Shown here in pieces: positions 23,340 through 34,907 of a stretch of 64,000 nt of DNA. Numbering within the stretch: the stretch's first letter is position 1; every line of letters starts with the position of its first letter. The notes beneath the pieces were generated by a model. That model worked only from the letters and a program-made list of their open reading frames with translations, was not told the origin of the DNA and searched no databases. The DNA is taken from contig NC_069364.1 in the NCBI RefSeq assembly GCF_021730395.1, forward strand, positions 77,679,501-77,743,500, given 5' to 3'. The position numbers and the translations under genes are program-made. Source of the DNA: Mercenaria mercenaria. Taxonomy: Eukaryota > Mollusca > Bivalvia > Venerida > Veneridae.

Positions 23340-24215
23340 CAATACACAAGTTTGGACCATTGATAGACTTGCTTTTGTTTATCATAATAAGCTACTGTAT
23401 AGCTACTGTGCAGTAAATGAATTGCAGGTGATATTTCTCACCTTTGTAGCAAATCAGTTCTCACCTTTATAACCAGTTTGGAAAGCTTGATTGAATTATG
23501 GCTAAAGTTAATACACAAAGTGATAAGATAAAACAGTGTTTTTATCATATTTTTGATTTACATCTCATCATTGCTGTTTTTTTTATCAAAAATGTAAAAA
23601 ATGCATTCAGGCACTTAGCTTTTAGAAATAATAAATTATGTGTATTTTGAACAATGATATATCTTTATTGCTGGATTTTATTATACATAAAAGAAACGTT
23701 ATTTAGACAGCACTAGGGGAATTATGCATTTTTAATATATAAAATCCTTCTGTCCATATTCCATTTTATCTATTAAATATGCAGCTGACGGCTTCTTTAA
23801 TTTCTAATAAAATTCAGCAATTACAATTTTTTGCAGGTTTTATTTTGTTACTTTTGATAAAAAGATCATAATCATTGAATAAACAAACTTGTAATTTCTC
23901 TTAAATAATTATTTTATTGTTAAGGAGTGAGAATTGCTTTGCAATAAGAGTTATAATTTAACTGGCCAGGACATTTAATTTACTCAACATGACTGAGCAA
24001 TCAGTATTAGTATATTATCAGTTAAAATAATTTTGTGTACATTCTGAAAAGAAAAAAGAAAAATTAAACAGCAATGCATAACATAGGAAATAACCAATTT
24101 ATCTGTAGGCAATAAAATTTATGATTCTCTGGCAATATCAAGTCTACAGGGGTTTTATGGACCCTAATCTGACTGGACCAGACAGGATCTGTATATTGGG
24201 GATATAAAAAGTCTG
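23340..24215 (+). repeat. Local direct duplication, copy 1
   Basis: It aligns with 25940-26650 over most of its length, with shared blocks such as 'ttgatagact.gctt', 'ataa.ctactgt', 'aatttctaataaaat.cagca', 'ctcaacatgactgag' and 'ggacaggatctgt'. The copies are diverged and differ by indels. They lie in different introns of the candidate transcript. Confidence 0.6.
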
Positions 24216-25939
24216 GTATTTGAGGGGTGGGGGGAGGGTCACTTATATTATAGCTACATTAACATTTTTTTCAGAAGGGCTCTCATGTTATTACTGATAC
24301 ATTTTTATTAAATAAAGCATGTGATCCAGATCATTTTACTCAGGAGTTTTAATGTATATATAAGTTACTACAAAATTAATGCTAACTAAAAAAAATCTTT
24401 CATCATTATACATTATGTTATCTATGGTGAAACTTTATATAACTAAGAAAATGACCATTGATACTTTCCCATTTATTGATATTGAGTTGAATTAATATTA
24501 ATTAGAAAATAGTATGTTCCAAGTGGTGATTTTTTTTTCATAAAATAAAATTGTCTGCATTTCAGATATTTCCTCATAGCTGATCCCTCCACTGTAACAA
24601 ACCTATATTATCAACACATATAAATGTATATTTCAGATTGGTACTTGAAAGTCAATGGTTGATCATGATGACCATCTTTAATTTAATGGGGAAAGATTAA
24701 CCAATATTGCAGCTGGAGAGGCTATCACCACACTTCAATGGACTTAGGTAAGGATGGACATTCTTACAGATCTATATGAAACATGGTGAATGGTTCTTTA
24801 GTAAAAGTATTTGTAAGTTATACTATATAAGTTACAAATCTCATAGACTAGCCACTAGACTGATAATTAAGAATTATTAAAAAAAATCCAACTTTGTCAT
24901 TTTACTTACTTTGATGTAATAGTGTCAGATGCCACTCTAATTTAGTGATTTTATTTTGGAGAAATTACTTTTATGTAATCACAGATTGTAGACTAGCTAT
25001 ATTCACAATTTTAGAAATATTTTTTTAAATATATTATAATCTAGGAGCTAGTATACAGATATCAGTGTGTTTACTGGCAAACATGCCATTAGTGCATTAT
25101 ATAGACATGATAATTTGTAGTGTCAGTATTACAGATATGTAAAAGGAAAAGTATGGCAATAGGATTGGAAAAAAAAACTTTGCCCATATTTATCAAAGTT
25201 CTTAGACTTAAAAATCATTCTAATGTTAAGATTAGAGAGTAAAATACTTAAAGTTTGTAAAGCAGTTTAAAGTGTTTTCATTATATTATGTATGTATGGT
25301 GACAGTTGACATTAAATATTTTTGATAATGCAAAATTTCTCTGTAAGGAAATCTGGAGAACTTTATGAATATTGAAATCTTTGTCTTTGAACTTGGAATA
25401 CTTACCAAAATGTAGGTACAGTGTATGTAGAAACTGAGTCCTTTATTTGCTTTTATAACATGTTATTGCTTTTTTTACCTCTGTGCTTTATATCATCTTT
25501 GCACTATAGATTTTTTCTAAAAGTAATCTAAAAAATTAATATACTTCCAGTTAAGACAATGAAATAGAAGAACTTCATGCTAACACTTGCATCAGTGGAA
25601 GTACTTCTTATTGGATAGAGAACTTTACAAGGTCAGTGATATTTGTAATGTTTTATATCAATATTTTGTTTTGCCTTTTTAAACTCATCTTAATGGAGCT
25701 GTGAACTGCATAGTGGATTATCCATCATACACAATGTTTAGCTCGACTACTCAACCTGGCATAAGCATTGGTTCAAGTTTATTTCTTAAGTAAATATATT
25801 TTAGCTTTCAAAAGATACTTATGCACATGTTTTGACAAGGGACACTGTCAGCAATATTTTCAGAGTGATGCCCCATTTTATTAGAAATTTGATTAACAAT
25901 TTATCCATAATGATAATTATCTCTGCAATGTATTGCAGT

Positions 25940-26650
25940 AAGGGCCAATTTACAAGGCTAGACTATTGATAGACTAGCTTCTGTTTTATCATAATCAGCT
26001 ACTATAAAGCTACTGTTCAGTACACAGATTGCATGTGACAATTTTCATCTTTACAGCAAATCACTTCTTACCTTTACAACAAGTTTAGAACACTTGATTA
26101 AATTAGGGCTTAATAGTGATAAGATACAATAGTACTTTCATTTTATGATGAATCAAGTTTATTACAATGATATTTAATTAAAATGCAATGGAGCACTTCA
26201 TTAATTTCTAATAAAATCCAGCAGTGATATTTTTTTCTGGTTTCATTTTGTTACTTAGATTAATCATAATAATGAATAAAAAGTACTTGTCACTTCTCTT
26301 ATTGTGTTTTAAATACATTTTAATTATTTTTGTTAGATACAGGTAAAGTTTTTCTAAAAGGATGAGAATTGCGTTGCTGTAAGAGTTAAATTTAATTGGT
26401 TGGGACATTACTCAACATGACTGAGAAATTACAATTAGTATATCATCAACTAAAAGTGTGTATATCTGAAAAAAAGCTGCATTTCCAATCATTACAGACA
26501 ATAAAATGCAAAATACTGGAAATAACCAATTATGTATGTACATATCTCTAAAATTTATGATCCTCTGACATGGACTACATGTCAAGTCCACAGGTGTTTT
26601 ATGAATCCTTATCAAATTGGTTTGGACAGGATCTGTTTAGTGGGGATTAT
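25940..26650 (+). repeat. Local direct duplication, copy 2
   Basis: Partner of 23340-24215; see that entry for shared blocks. It is shorter, mainly through loss in its middle. No coding frame is shared by both copies. Confidence 0.6.
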
Positions 26651-28141
26651 AAATATATAGGGAATAAATTTATGCTAGTTGACCATAAGAAAATGTAGGC
26701 TAAAATTGTCCATATAGCTAGTTTGGTCAGAATTTGGATAGAAAATGAGCATTTATATAAGATCTTGTCATCAAACCTATCGAAAACCAAGGTAGGTAAC
26801 TCTTGGTTGAAATTTTGACTTAAAAGAATTGAGCACAGAACTTTAGAACACCATCATATCAGTGTTTCTTTTTTTTTTTTTCTTTGTTGTTGTTTTTGTT
26901 TTTGTTTGTTTTGTTTTTTGCTACATTAAAATGTTGAATGTCAGTGTGACCTTCATATAAAGTAGCATATTATTAAGCAAAAAGCAGACTTGTTAAAAAA
27001 AAATGATTTTAGAAGGAAAATGTTTTGGATAAAACCAAATTTAGCTATTTCAGTATGCAATATATTTGACATTTGATACTGCAATTAACTTAATTAAGTG
27101 ACATCATTATAAAATATTTTCTATCTGTTTTAGGTCAGCCATCAGCTTTTGAAGTTGCTTTCTTGGCACATCATGCTGTCCAGTGGAGTTCATACCATAT
27201 GCCAGGCCTTTATACATGGTCAAAGAAGATGAATTTGTTATTCAATTTGTGAAATTTGATTTATAGGAGGACTTTCATATATGATGATTATATCAGCAGA
27301 TTATCTTCAAGTGTGCACTTCATAGAATCACAGTTTCTAGGAGGTTTTCAGTTTAAAGTCAGATTAATTGAAAAATAAGTAAACTATCATACTCACCATG
27401 GCATCGGCATTGGCATTACACCAGTTTTAAGTTTTTCTTACCAGTCCATATTTTAAAAGGACCTTTTGAAAGTATGAAACTTACAACAGTAATTTATTCA
27501 TTATACCATGTTTTTAGGCAAAAGTACATAACTCCATCAAGGATTTGACTGAACTATGGCCCTTGAAACTTTTGTCACTTGTTTATAATAATAGTCTCTA
27601 TAGGCAAGAGTTAATAACACTATAGGGTAATTTGGTTGAATTATGTCCCTTTTGGACTTTGAAATTGGTTCAGTTTTTGTACAAGTCCACATTTTGACAT
27701 ATAGCTTTGAATCTTTCAACACCAAGTCTTACCATTACAATAATATAACTTAAAATAGTTGTTCAACATCATCACCAGATCATATGACACAAGATGCATA
27801 ACTCTTGCACCAAAATTTAATAAAATTATGCCCTTTTTTGCTTAAAATATACTTGTATAGTGTTTTGATACACTTTATCTTTATCTCTCATATTACATAA
27901 TATTTTAAAACAGACTTAGTTATTATGCAATATCTTCATCAGCCATTGGAGCCATTAGTTGGTGTTTAGATCCTATAATTGTAAAACATAAAATAAATGT
28001 TGAAAGTTTCATAAAAGATCGTTTTCTTTAATATGATTTCCATATAACTCCCATCCAGTTTAAAACACCATCCAGTTTGTTAAACACTTCTTGAAAATAT
28101 TTTTAAAGAGTCTTAGAGTTTCATACCCGATAACTATAATT

Positions 28142-28374
28142 GAGCCGCGCCATGAGAAATCATCATAGTGGGTTGCGACTAGCATGGATCCGGACCAGAC
28201 TGTGCATCCGCGCAGTCTTGTCAGGATCCATGCTGTTCACTAACAGTTTCTCCAATTCCAATAGGCTTTAAAAGCGAACAGCACGGATCCTGACCAGAAT
28301 GTGCGGATGTGAAGGATGTTCCGGATCCATGCTGGTCGCAAACCAACTATGTTGGTTTTCTCATGGCACGGCTC
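28142..28374. mobile_element. Palindromic MITE, family A, copy 4
   Basis: 233 bp, GAGCCGCGCCATG to CATGGCACGGCTC. The flanks (AATT and ATAT) do not match perfectly, and the arms are more diverged than in the other copies, so it is probably older. Confidence 0.8.
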
Positions 28375-28664
28375 ATATTTTTTGATTGACCTACTTAAAT
28401 AATTATTATGTTAGACTTCATTTACCCGAGGGGTAATATATCGAACGTCATGCTGTAATTTGACGTCATAATTGATGTCATAATGGTCTCTTACCAGTCC
28501 ATGCGTCAACCGTTGTTTATCGCAGAATATATAGAGCTTTATTTCCTTGTTTATTAGTAATCAAGGCGTAAGTCCGGGTGGTTAAATACTGAAGCATCAG
28601 AACGATGAACCTTGGTAAATTAGAAAATGAATAAAAAGAAGGCCTCGATTGTTTTCATTCTGAC

Positions 28665-28805
28665 ATGCACATGCACACTTCGGAGAAGGAGGGGTATATT
28701 GTTTTGCAGATGTTTGTCAGTCGGTCGGTATGCAGTCGGTTTCCGGATAACTCAAAAACTCTTGAGCCTAGGATCATTAAGTTGATAGAGAGATTGGTCA
28801 TATAA
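28665..28805 (+). repeat. Interspersed repeat end ('cttcggagaaggaggggtat')
   Basis: The sequence 'ggggtatattgttttgcaga' followed by 'gtcagtcggtcggt' is the inverse of the ends at about 11490-11540 and 43660-43715. It is one terminus of the repeat family seen at the borders of the duplication units. Confidence 0.55.
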
Positions 28806-28858
28806 GTCCAACTTACATAAAATATATAGAAAAAAATGAAACTATTCTAAAAAGAAAG

Positions 28859-29113
28859 ATTGGGGGAGTGGTTAAGGTCGCTGACTTCAAATCACTTGCC
28901 CTTCATCGATGTGGGTTCGAGCCTCACTCGGGGCGTTGAATTCTTCATGTGAGGAAGCCATCCAGCTGGCTTACGGAAGGTCTGTGGTTCTACCCAGGTG
29001 CCCGCTCGTGATGACATAATGCACGGAGGGGCACCTGGGGTCTTCCTCCACCATTAAAGCTGGAAAGTCGCCATATGAACTATCATGTGTCGGTGCGACG
29101 TTAAATCCAAAAA
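28859..29113 (+). mobile_element. tRNA-derived SINE, full-length looking
   Basis: The tRNA-like head has B-box 'tgggttcgagcc' at about 28911. It is followed by the conserved body 'gaggaagccatccagctggc', 'cacctggggtcttcctccac' and 'aaagctggaaagtcgcc', and the end 'gtgcgacgttaaatcc' plus an A run. The same family as the antisense SINEs in intron 1 of the fibrinogen-related genes. Confidence 0.75.
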
Positions 29114-29638
29114 AAAAAAGACAATTATTTTTATTAAAAAAATCACATTTTTTCAAGGAATGTGGCTTTGATGCACACGCCCGATTTGATACGCGCCTGG
29201 ATACCCAATTATTTATACCCGTTGGTGCAGAAATCATTCCTGAATATAAAAATAAGTGAATGGCCTGATTCAATGGTGAAAGTTTGATTACTCAGCAATT
29301 TGTCTTGATTTATTTTGTTTTATATCAAGTACATAATCATATAAAACGAGTGTTTATATATAAAAGTAAGAAAAGTGCATTTATTTAGAAATTGTCAACA
29401 AACAATACATCACTATCTGATCATTTATATGGCATATAATTTTATATATCATAACGGTATATAAGTCTAAAAGCTAAGACCGCCCGTGCGATTATCAGCT
29501 ATACCCGAAACCGTGTGATTCTCAAGCCGTTTTTTGTAGAGCCCGTTGTCCAAATGGTTGTTCGGTGTCCGTCCGTATTTCGTTGTCCTGACCACAAGTT
29601 TGTCATTGATTGATTGTGGGATTTTAAAATAACTTATC

Positions 29639-30120
29639 ACAATTGTTCACCAATCATTAGACGGCGTGTCGCGCGCAACACCCGAGTAGACATCTACGGT
29701 CAAGGTCACACTGAGTTTAAAGGTCAAATACGGCTATTATTGACTTGTCTGGACAATAACTTCGTCATTGAATGTGGATTATAAAATGACCTGGCACAAT
29801 TGTTCACCATCGTGAGATGGGTGTGTTGCATGCAACACCAGCGTCAATATCTTAATGGTCAAGGTCCACATTGGAGTTTATGGTCAAATATTGCTATAAT
29901 TGACCTTGTCATTGAATGTGGGATTTTAAAATAATTTGGCACACTTCTTCACCACCATGAGATGGCGTATCGCGCGCAACGCCTGTGTCAATATCTCAAA
30001 GGTTAAGGTCAGACTTGAAGTTTAAAGGTCAAATATGGCTATAATTGACCTGTTCGGACAATAACTTTGTCATTGAATGTGGGATTATAAAAATAACCTG
30101 ACACAACTGTTTTATTTGGC
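29639..30120 (+). repeat. Tandem repeat, ~155 bp unit, about three copies
   Basis: Units share 'acaattgttcacca', 'cgcgcgcaacacc', 'tcaaggtcaca', 'aaggtcaaatatggctata' and 'gtcattgaatgtggga'. It is embedded in the complex repeat field. Confidence 0.7.
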
Positions 30121-31120
30121 ACAAATGTTGTCTCGGGTGAGACAGAGTTTCGTGTGCAACTCCCAGTCCTTTTTACAGCCGGCAGGCTCGACATGTTGCC
30201 CTTGGGCATCTCGTTTTCAAAGTATATATGTCTAATACTAAGACCGCCCGTGCGATTATCACGGCTATACCCGAAACCGTGTGATTCTCACGCCCGTTTT
30301 TTTTTAAGGATGTGGCTTTGATGCAGACGCCCGATTTGATACGCGCCTGAATACCCAATTATTTATACCCGTTTATGCAGAAATCAATCCTGAATAATAT
30401 TATTTATCATAATGGTATATATGTCTAAAACTAAGACCACTCGTGCGATTATCATGGCTATACCCGAAACCGTGTGATTCTCACGGCCGCCGCGTAGTTA
30501 TCAGCAAGATACGGAAACCTTAAGACACCTTTTAATATGAAATACTTTATTACTTTTCCCATTTTTTTTTTTTTAAAATATGTTGCTTTGATGCTCACTT
30601 TAGAGTTGCTACGCACCAGAATATTAAATTAATAAATAAATACCCGCAAAAAATGCCTAGTACCCGCCCAGGCCCTGGATTTTTTAATAGTTTATTAGCT
30701 CGTGGTTATGCATTTCAGTCCAATTTAGATGAAATATATTGAATAACTGAAACTATTTAAAAAGAAAGGCACATATTTTCATGAAAAAAAAAACAACTTT
30801 TTTTTCAAGGTATGTGGCTTTGATGCTCACCTCCGAATTGATACGCGCCTGAGTAGCCAATATTTTATACCCGTTGATGCAGAAATCATTCCTGAACAAT
30901 TTTATGTATCATTTTGGAAAATATGTGTACAAACTAAAACCGCCCGTGCGATTATCACGGCTATACCCGAAACCGGTGTGATTCTCACGCCGCCGAGTAT
31001 TTATCACAATATAAGGGAACCTTTTAAGACAAATTTTAATATGAATATTTTATTAATTTTCCATTTTTTAAATATGTTTGCTTTGGTGCTCACACCCGAG
31101 TTTCTTCACACCTGAATATT

Positions 31121-31145
31121 AAAAAAAAAAAAAAAAAAAAAAAAA
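31121..31145. repeat. A homopolymer run
   Basis: 25 consecutive A within the repeat field. It may mark a retroelement tail or slippage. Confidence 0.7.
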
Positions 31146-32585
31146 TACGCGATTAAATGCTGGAATATTCTTGAAAAAAATAATAATACATCGTACTCGA
31201 TTTTATATATGTCTTAAACCAGGAAGGTCTAATATGTATCAGTTGTTCCAGCTTAGACTAACAACGTCCGTTCGATTTAACGGCCACACGCCGAACCGCA
31301 AAAATGCTAGTAACCGCCCTGCCCTGTTTATTTTAATGAATCAACTCGTCGTTAAACATTGATTTTAATGCACTACACGGAAAAATCACGTCGAAATTAA
31401 TTCCACAGGATGCTGGTGTTGCCACGCAGATAATTGCTCAATACAGAATAATTATTTTCTTTAAATAGAAATAAAGATATTTTCATCAAAAATGTTATTA
31501 CATTTTAGTGTACACCCTTGCGATGGCCTCAAGCCACGCATCGGAAAATAAAAGTTTAAAAATAGATGCAGAAGTCTTTTTGAATCATTTTTGCATTATA
31601 TAGGTATATCATATATACCTACAATTACGCCGCCTGCACAGACATTTATCGTAGTATACTCCTCACTAGCCGCCCCTGGATTTTTTTAAAGTTTGTATCA
31701 GTTACTAGCCGCCCCTGGATTATTAAAGATTGTATCAGTTCATAATATTCGGTTTTAAAAATAAATGTACGGACACGTGTTAACACTATTCTAAAAGGTC
31801 TGAAACATTTTGTTTATGAAAAAAAAAAACACTTTCCTTTCTTAAAACTATGTTGCTTTGATGCACACACCGAGTTGCTACGCACCTGCATATTAAATAT
31901 CATTCCTGATAACCTTGTACGTGGTTTTTGTATATATGTCTAAAACTAACAAACCCGTATGATTTAACATACGCTGTACGTATATTTTCTCTATCAAAAA
32001 GGCGTCAATATAATCCGCCCCTGGTTTCTATAAAGAACCTATTAGCTCATCATAAACATTTCGTTTTATTGCAGTACACAAAACATATTTATAATTGATT
32101 TCGAAGATAGATAGAATTTCTTTATTTCTTTCAAAAAAAGAGACGTGCAATGCTATAATTATGTTTCCACGCACATAAATAGTCCGCTTATACAGAGTAT
32201 AATTGTTTCCCTTAAATAAACATTTTACCAAAATATTATTATATTTTAGTATGCACGCACGTGTTTTCCCCATCATTGTCCGCCCCTGGATTCCTAATAT
32301 TCATGTCAGTCCAATTCAGATAAAATATTGAAACTATTCTAAAAAGAAAGACTTAATTATATTTATGAAAAAAAAATCCCATTTTTTTTTCAAAGTATGT
32401 GGCTTTGATGCACAACCCCGAATTGATACGCGCCTGAACACCCAATTATTTTATACCCATTGATGCAGAAATCATTCCTGAATAATTTTATGTATCATAC
32501 TGGTATATATATCTAAAGCTAAGACCGCCCGTGCGATTATCACGGCTATATCCGGAACCGTGCGATTCTCACGCCGCCGCGTAAT

Positions 32586-32621
32586 TATCACACGCGTGGT
32601 AATATTACCACGCGTGTGATA
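32586..32621. repeat. Perfect 36 bp palindrome
   Basis: The arms are tatcacacgcgtggtaat and its exact inverse with no loop. CACGCG and GTAATATTAC lie within it. It sits at the end of the last module 2 copy of the repeat field. Confidence 0.9.
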
Positions 32622-32682
32622 TTCACGCGACAGGTGTACCGGTGCTGGGGCCAATAGGGGTGTGAGAAGTGTTTTATATTTC

Positions 32683-33096
32683 ATTCTAGCATAAAACTGC
32701 TGTTCTTGTCACTTTTCAGGTGTGTTTTAACAGGAGAGAAAACGTGTGTCAACAGAGCGATTCTCGCGCTCATGTGCTGTTAAAACATCTTTTTTATATA
32801 TGCACGTTCCGCGGCGAAGCGTAAACGCATTACGGCAAAAAAACGGATAATTCAAAAACAAATGAAGTCAACGTGAAAAGAAAAAAAACGACGCAGATAT
32901 TCCCGTGCGTTTATTTATTCGTTTGTTAGTTTTTTATACGTTTTATGCTAGAATAGCGTTAACGCATGTTCTTTCCGTGTTGTAACATCTTCAGAATCCC
33001 TCGGGAAACATTGGTATCCCCGCTCTAACGGGCTCGGGCACCAACCAATCCCTCGGGATTCTGCAGATGTTATTACACGAAAAAACATGCGTTATC
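32683..33096 (+). mobile_element. Composite MITE (family D), copy 2
   Basis: The inner part is bounded by ATTCTAGCATAAAAC and GTTTTATGCTAGAAT (ends 32957). It is followed by a foldback in which 'cagaatccctcggg' pairs with 'ccctcgggattctg' and 'gttaacgcatgt' with 'acatgcgttat'. The reverse copy at 19398-19724 shows only one arm of that foldback. Confidence 0.75.
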
Positions 33097-33179
33097 TCTA
33101 TATAAGAGTTAATGAGCAGACTCAGTCAAAACGAGATATAGATTTATAAATTAAAGAAAAAAATGTATATTTATCTCCT

Positions 33180-34105
33180 CAGCTGTCACGTTTTCTTGAA
33201 CGATATATGTGTTTATGTTTGATATTTCTGCCTTGTTTTCATAACTATTCAATTTTTCTCATATGCAAAATATAAAACTCGTATATATTTACACGTTGAG
33301 GGGAGCAATTACATTTAAAATCAAGGTTAGGATTTTTGTTATTCTTGTTTCCCTTTGGTAATTCACTGAAGCCTGACAGGTAATTTATGGTTGATTTCTG
33401 CCATGTTGTGTTGGCGAGGCGAAAACACGAAAACTTAACAAACACCATATTTGTTGATTTTTCATGTCTTCGTGTTTTCATTTTGGCGGGGCGAAAACAC
33501 GACACGTTCTACGACAAAACTCGACGTTTAGAGGGTACCGACACGACAAATTTATCAGTCGAGTTTTCATGTTGGTGAGTATGAATATGTCGTGTTGGCG
33601 CCTTTTATTTGTCGTGTTGTCGTAACTTCACCCCGCTGACACGAAAACACGAAAATGTCCTTTTTCGAGTTTTTCGTGTTTCGGTTGGGCGTCTTCCGTT
33701 AGACATGCGCACAACAAAAATCAGTCAATGTCTAACAAATAAGTTCAAAAAAGTAGTTCTACCTCTTTAATCAAATGATTTTTCTGCAATTTCACATAGT
33801 TCTATATACTAACCTAGACGTATTAAACATGTCGTATATATATAAGCTGTGTTACAAAAACAGTTAGACAAAAAGTCACGCTCATGTGGATAGATATGTA
33901 AAATGTTAACATTTTGAAAATTAGGTTTTTAGATCATCAGCTAAGCGGTGGTTAATCTAGAGGGTCCTTGCTCTATAGGAAGAAGAAGAAATGTAACGAG
34001 AGATATTTTTTATCATTATCACCGTATACTTAATTAATTCAGTCGCCGTTAGCTACGCAAAAAGTGAGCGCTGGTTGGGCCATTTTCTTACTTTGCGCTA
34101 TATTG
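33180..34105 (+). repeat. 3' block of duplication unit 1
   Basis: It is collinear with 57600-58630: 'atctcctc.gctgtcacg', the 'cgtgttttcgtgtt' dyads, 'cggttgggcgtcttccgtt', 'agtagttctac', 'gagggtccttgctc' and 'ctacgcaaaaagtgagcg'. A shorter part is shared with 43090-43350. The 33400-33670 part is rich in inverted CGAAAACACG/CGTGTTTTCG motifs. No gene. Confidence 0.75.
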
Positions 34106-34907
34106 GGTATTGTTTCGTATTAATAGATAAAAAAGCGTTATATTGACCAAAATATATATATGAGTAAACTATTTTGAACTGGTTTGGAAACAAGTGGAAA
34201 CAAAACACGACAGAAGACCTATAATTGCCAAAAAAGGGGAAAAACACAAAAAGAAGAAAAAATAACAACGGACACAAAGGACGACATTCGTGCTATATGT
34301 GTCATACACACTTTGGTATCAAACAGTATCCTGATAATGGGGCGATTTATTGCACCCATCCTTGCCGATCCTTGCCGATCAGTACGTTTATTGTGTTTTT
34401 GCTATGCCCGGATCTTAACTTTCTAGGGATTTTGATTTTACTTGTCACAAATATTCCAAATAATCAAAACCTATGACTGTATCATTGAGGCCCAGGCCGC
34501 ACTATAAAGTTAATAAAAAAACTATTTATGTGCATACCTAATTGGACTTGAGAAATGTTATATAAGATTGATACATCTATTCTATTTTATAATATATCTA
34601 CATATCATTTATTTATTATTCATTTCTCATGCGTGCATGTGTCGTAGAGCAAAAACGGATAAACCACAATAAAACAAAAGGCAATTGGTATAGTTACCTC
34701 TCTACTGGCTGTCTCTTTGTCAAGTGCATTCTTCCGCATTCTTCAAACATCATAAATAATATGAAATTACCAATGTGTAGTTAAAGGTATCGCTTGAAGT
34801 TTTAGTATCTTACTCAACTTTAATCATTTAAAAACGTGAACATAAGTTTGTGCAAAAATAGTAAAAATAAGTCAAATAATTTAAAAAAAGGTTAACGGTT
34901 CAGGGAA
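34106..34907 (+). promoter_or_regulatory. 5' flank of fibrinogen-related gene copy 2
   Basis: From 'gaactggtttggaaacaa' (34174) it is homologous to 11555-12311. The DR1-bearing repeat found upstream of copies 1 and 3 is missing here, so the unit boundary differs. Confidence 0.4.

Larger units (their letters stand above)
20444..28012 (+). ncRNA. Candidate spliced non-coding transcript
   Basis: Several consensus splice sites line up on the plus strand. A first exon ends at 20467 with donor GTAAGTAG, after a good Kozak ATG and eight codons (MVELAKSK). Exon 24637-24747 has acceptor 'atatttcag' and donor GTAAGG. Exon 25551-25631 has acceptor 'atacttccag' and donor GTCAGT. A last exon starts at 27134 after 'tctgttttag' and runs to an AATAAA at 27992-27997. 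The exons lack a shared open frame; the eight-codon frame stops just inside exon 2. This could be a long non-coding RNA or a host of intronic small RNAs. All sites are predictions from sequence alone, and I cannot exclude chance in AT-rich DNA. Confidence 0.3.
29150..32640. repeat. Field of a degenerate complex repeat
   Basis: Two modules recur. Module 1, 'tgtggctttgatgc.cac', 'gatacgcgcctga' and 'gcagaaatcattcctgaa', is near 29160, 30305, 30580, 30810, 31075, 31850 and 32395. Module 2, 'ccgtgcgattatcacgg' with 'ccgtgtgattctcacg', is near 29483, 30242, 30430, 30938 and 32525. Spacing is irregular and copies are truncated, as in an old satellite or repeatedly inserted element. 'ccgcccctggat' adds a third shared block (30670-32290). 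No gene is supported. Confidence 0.65.
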
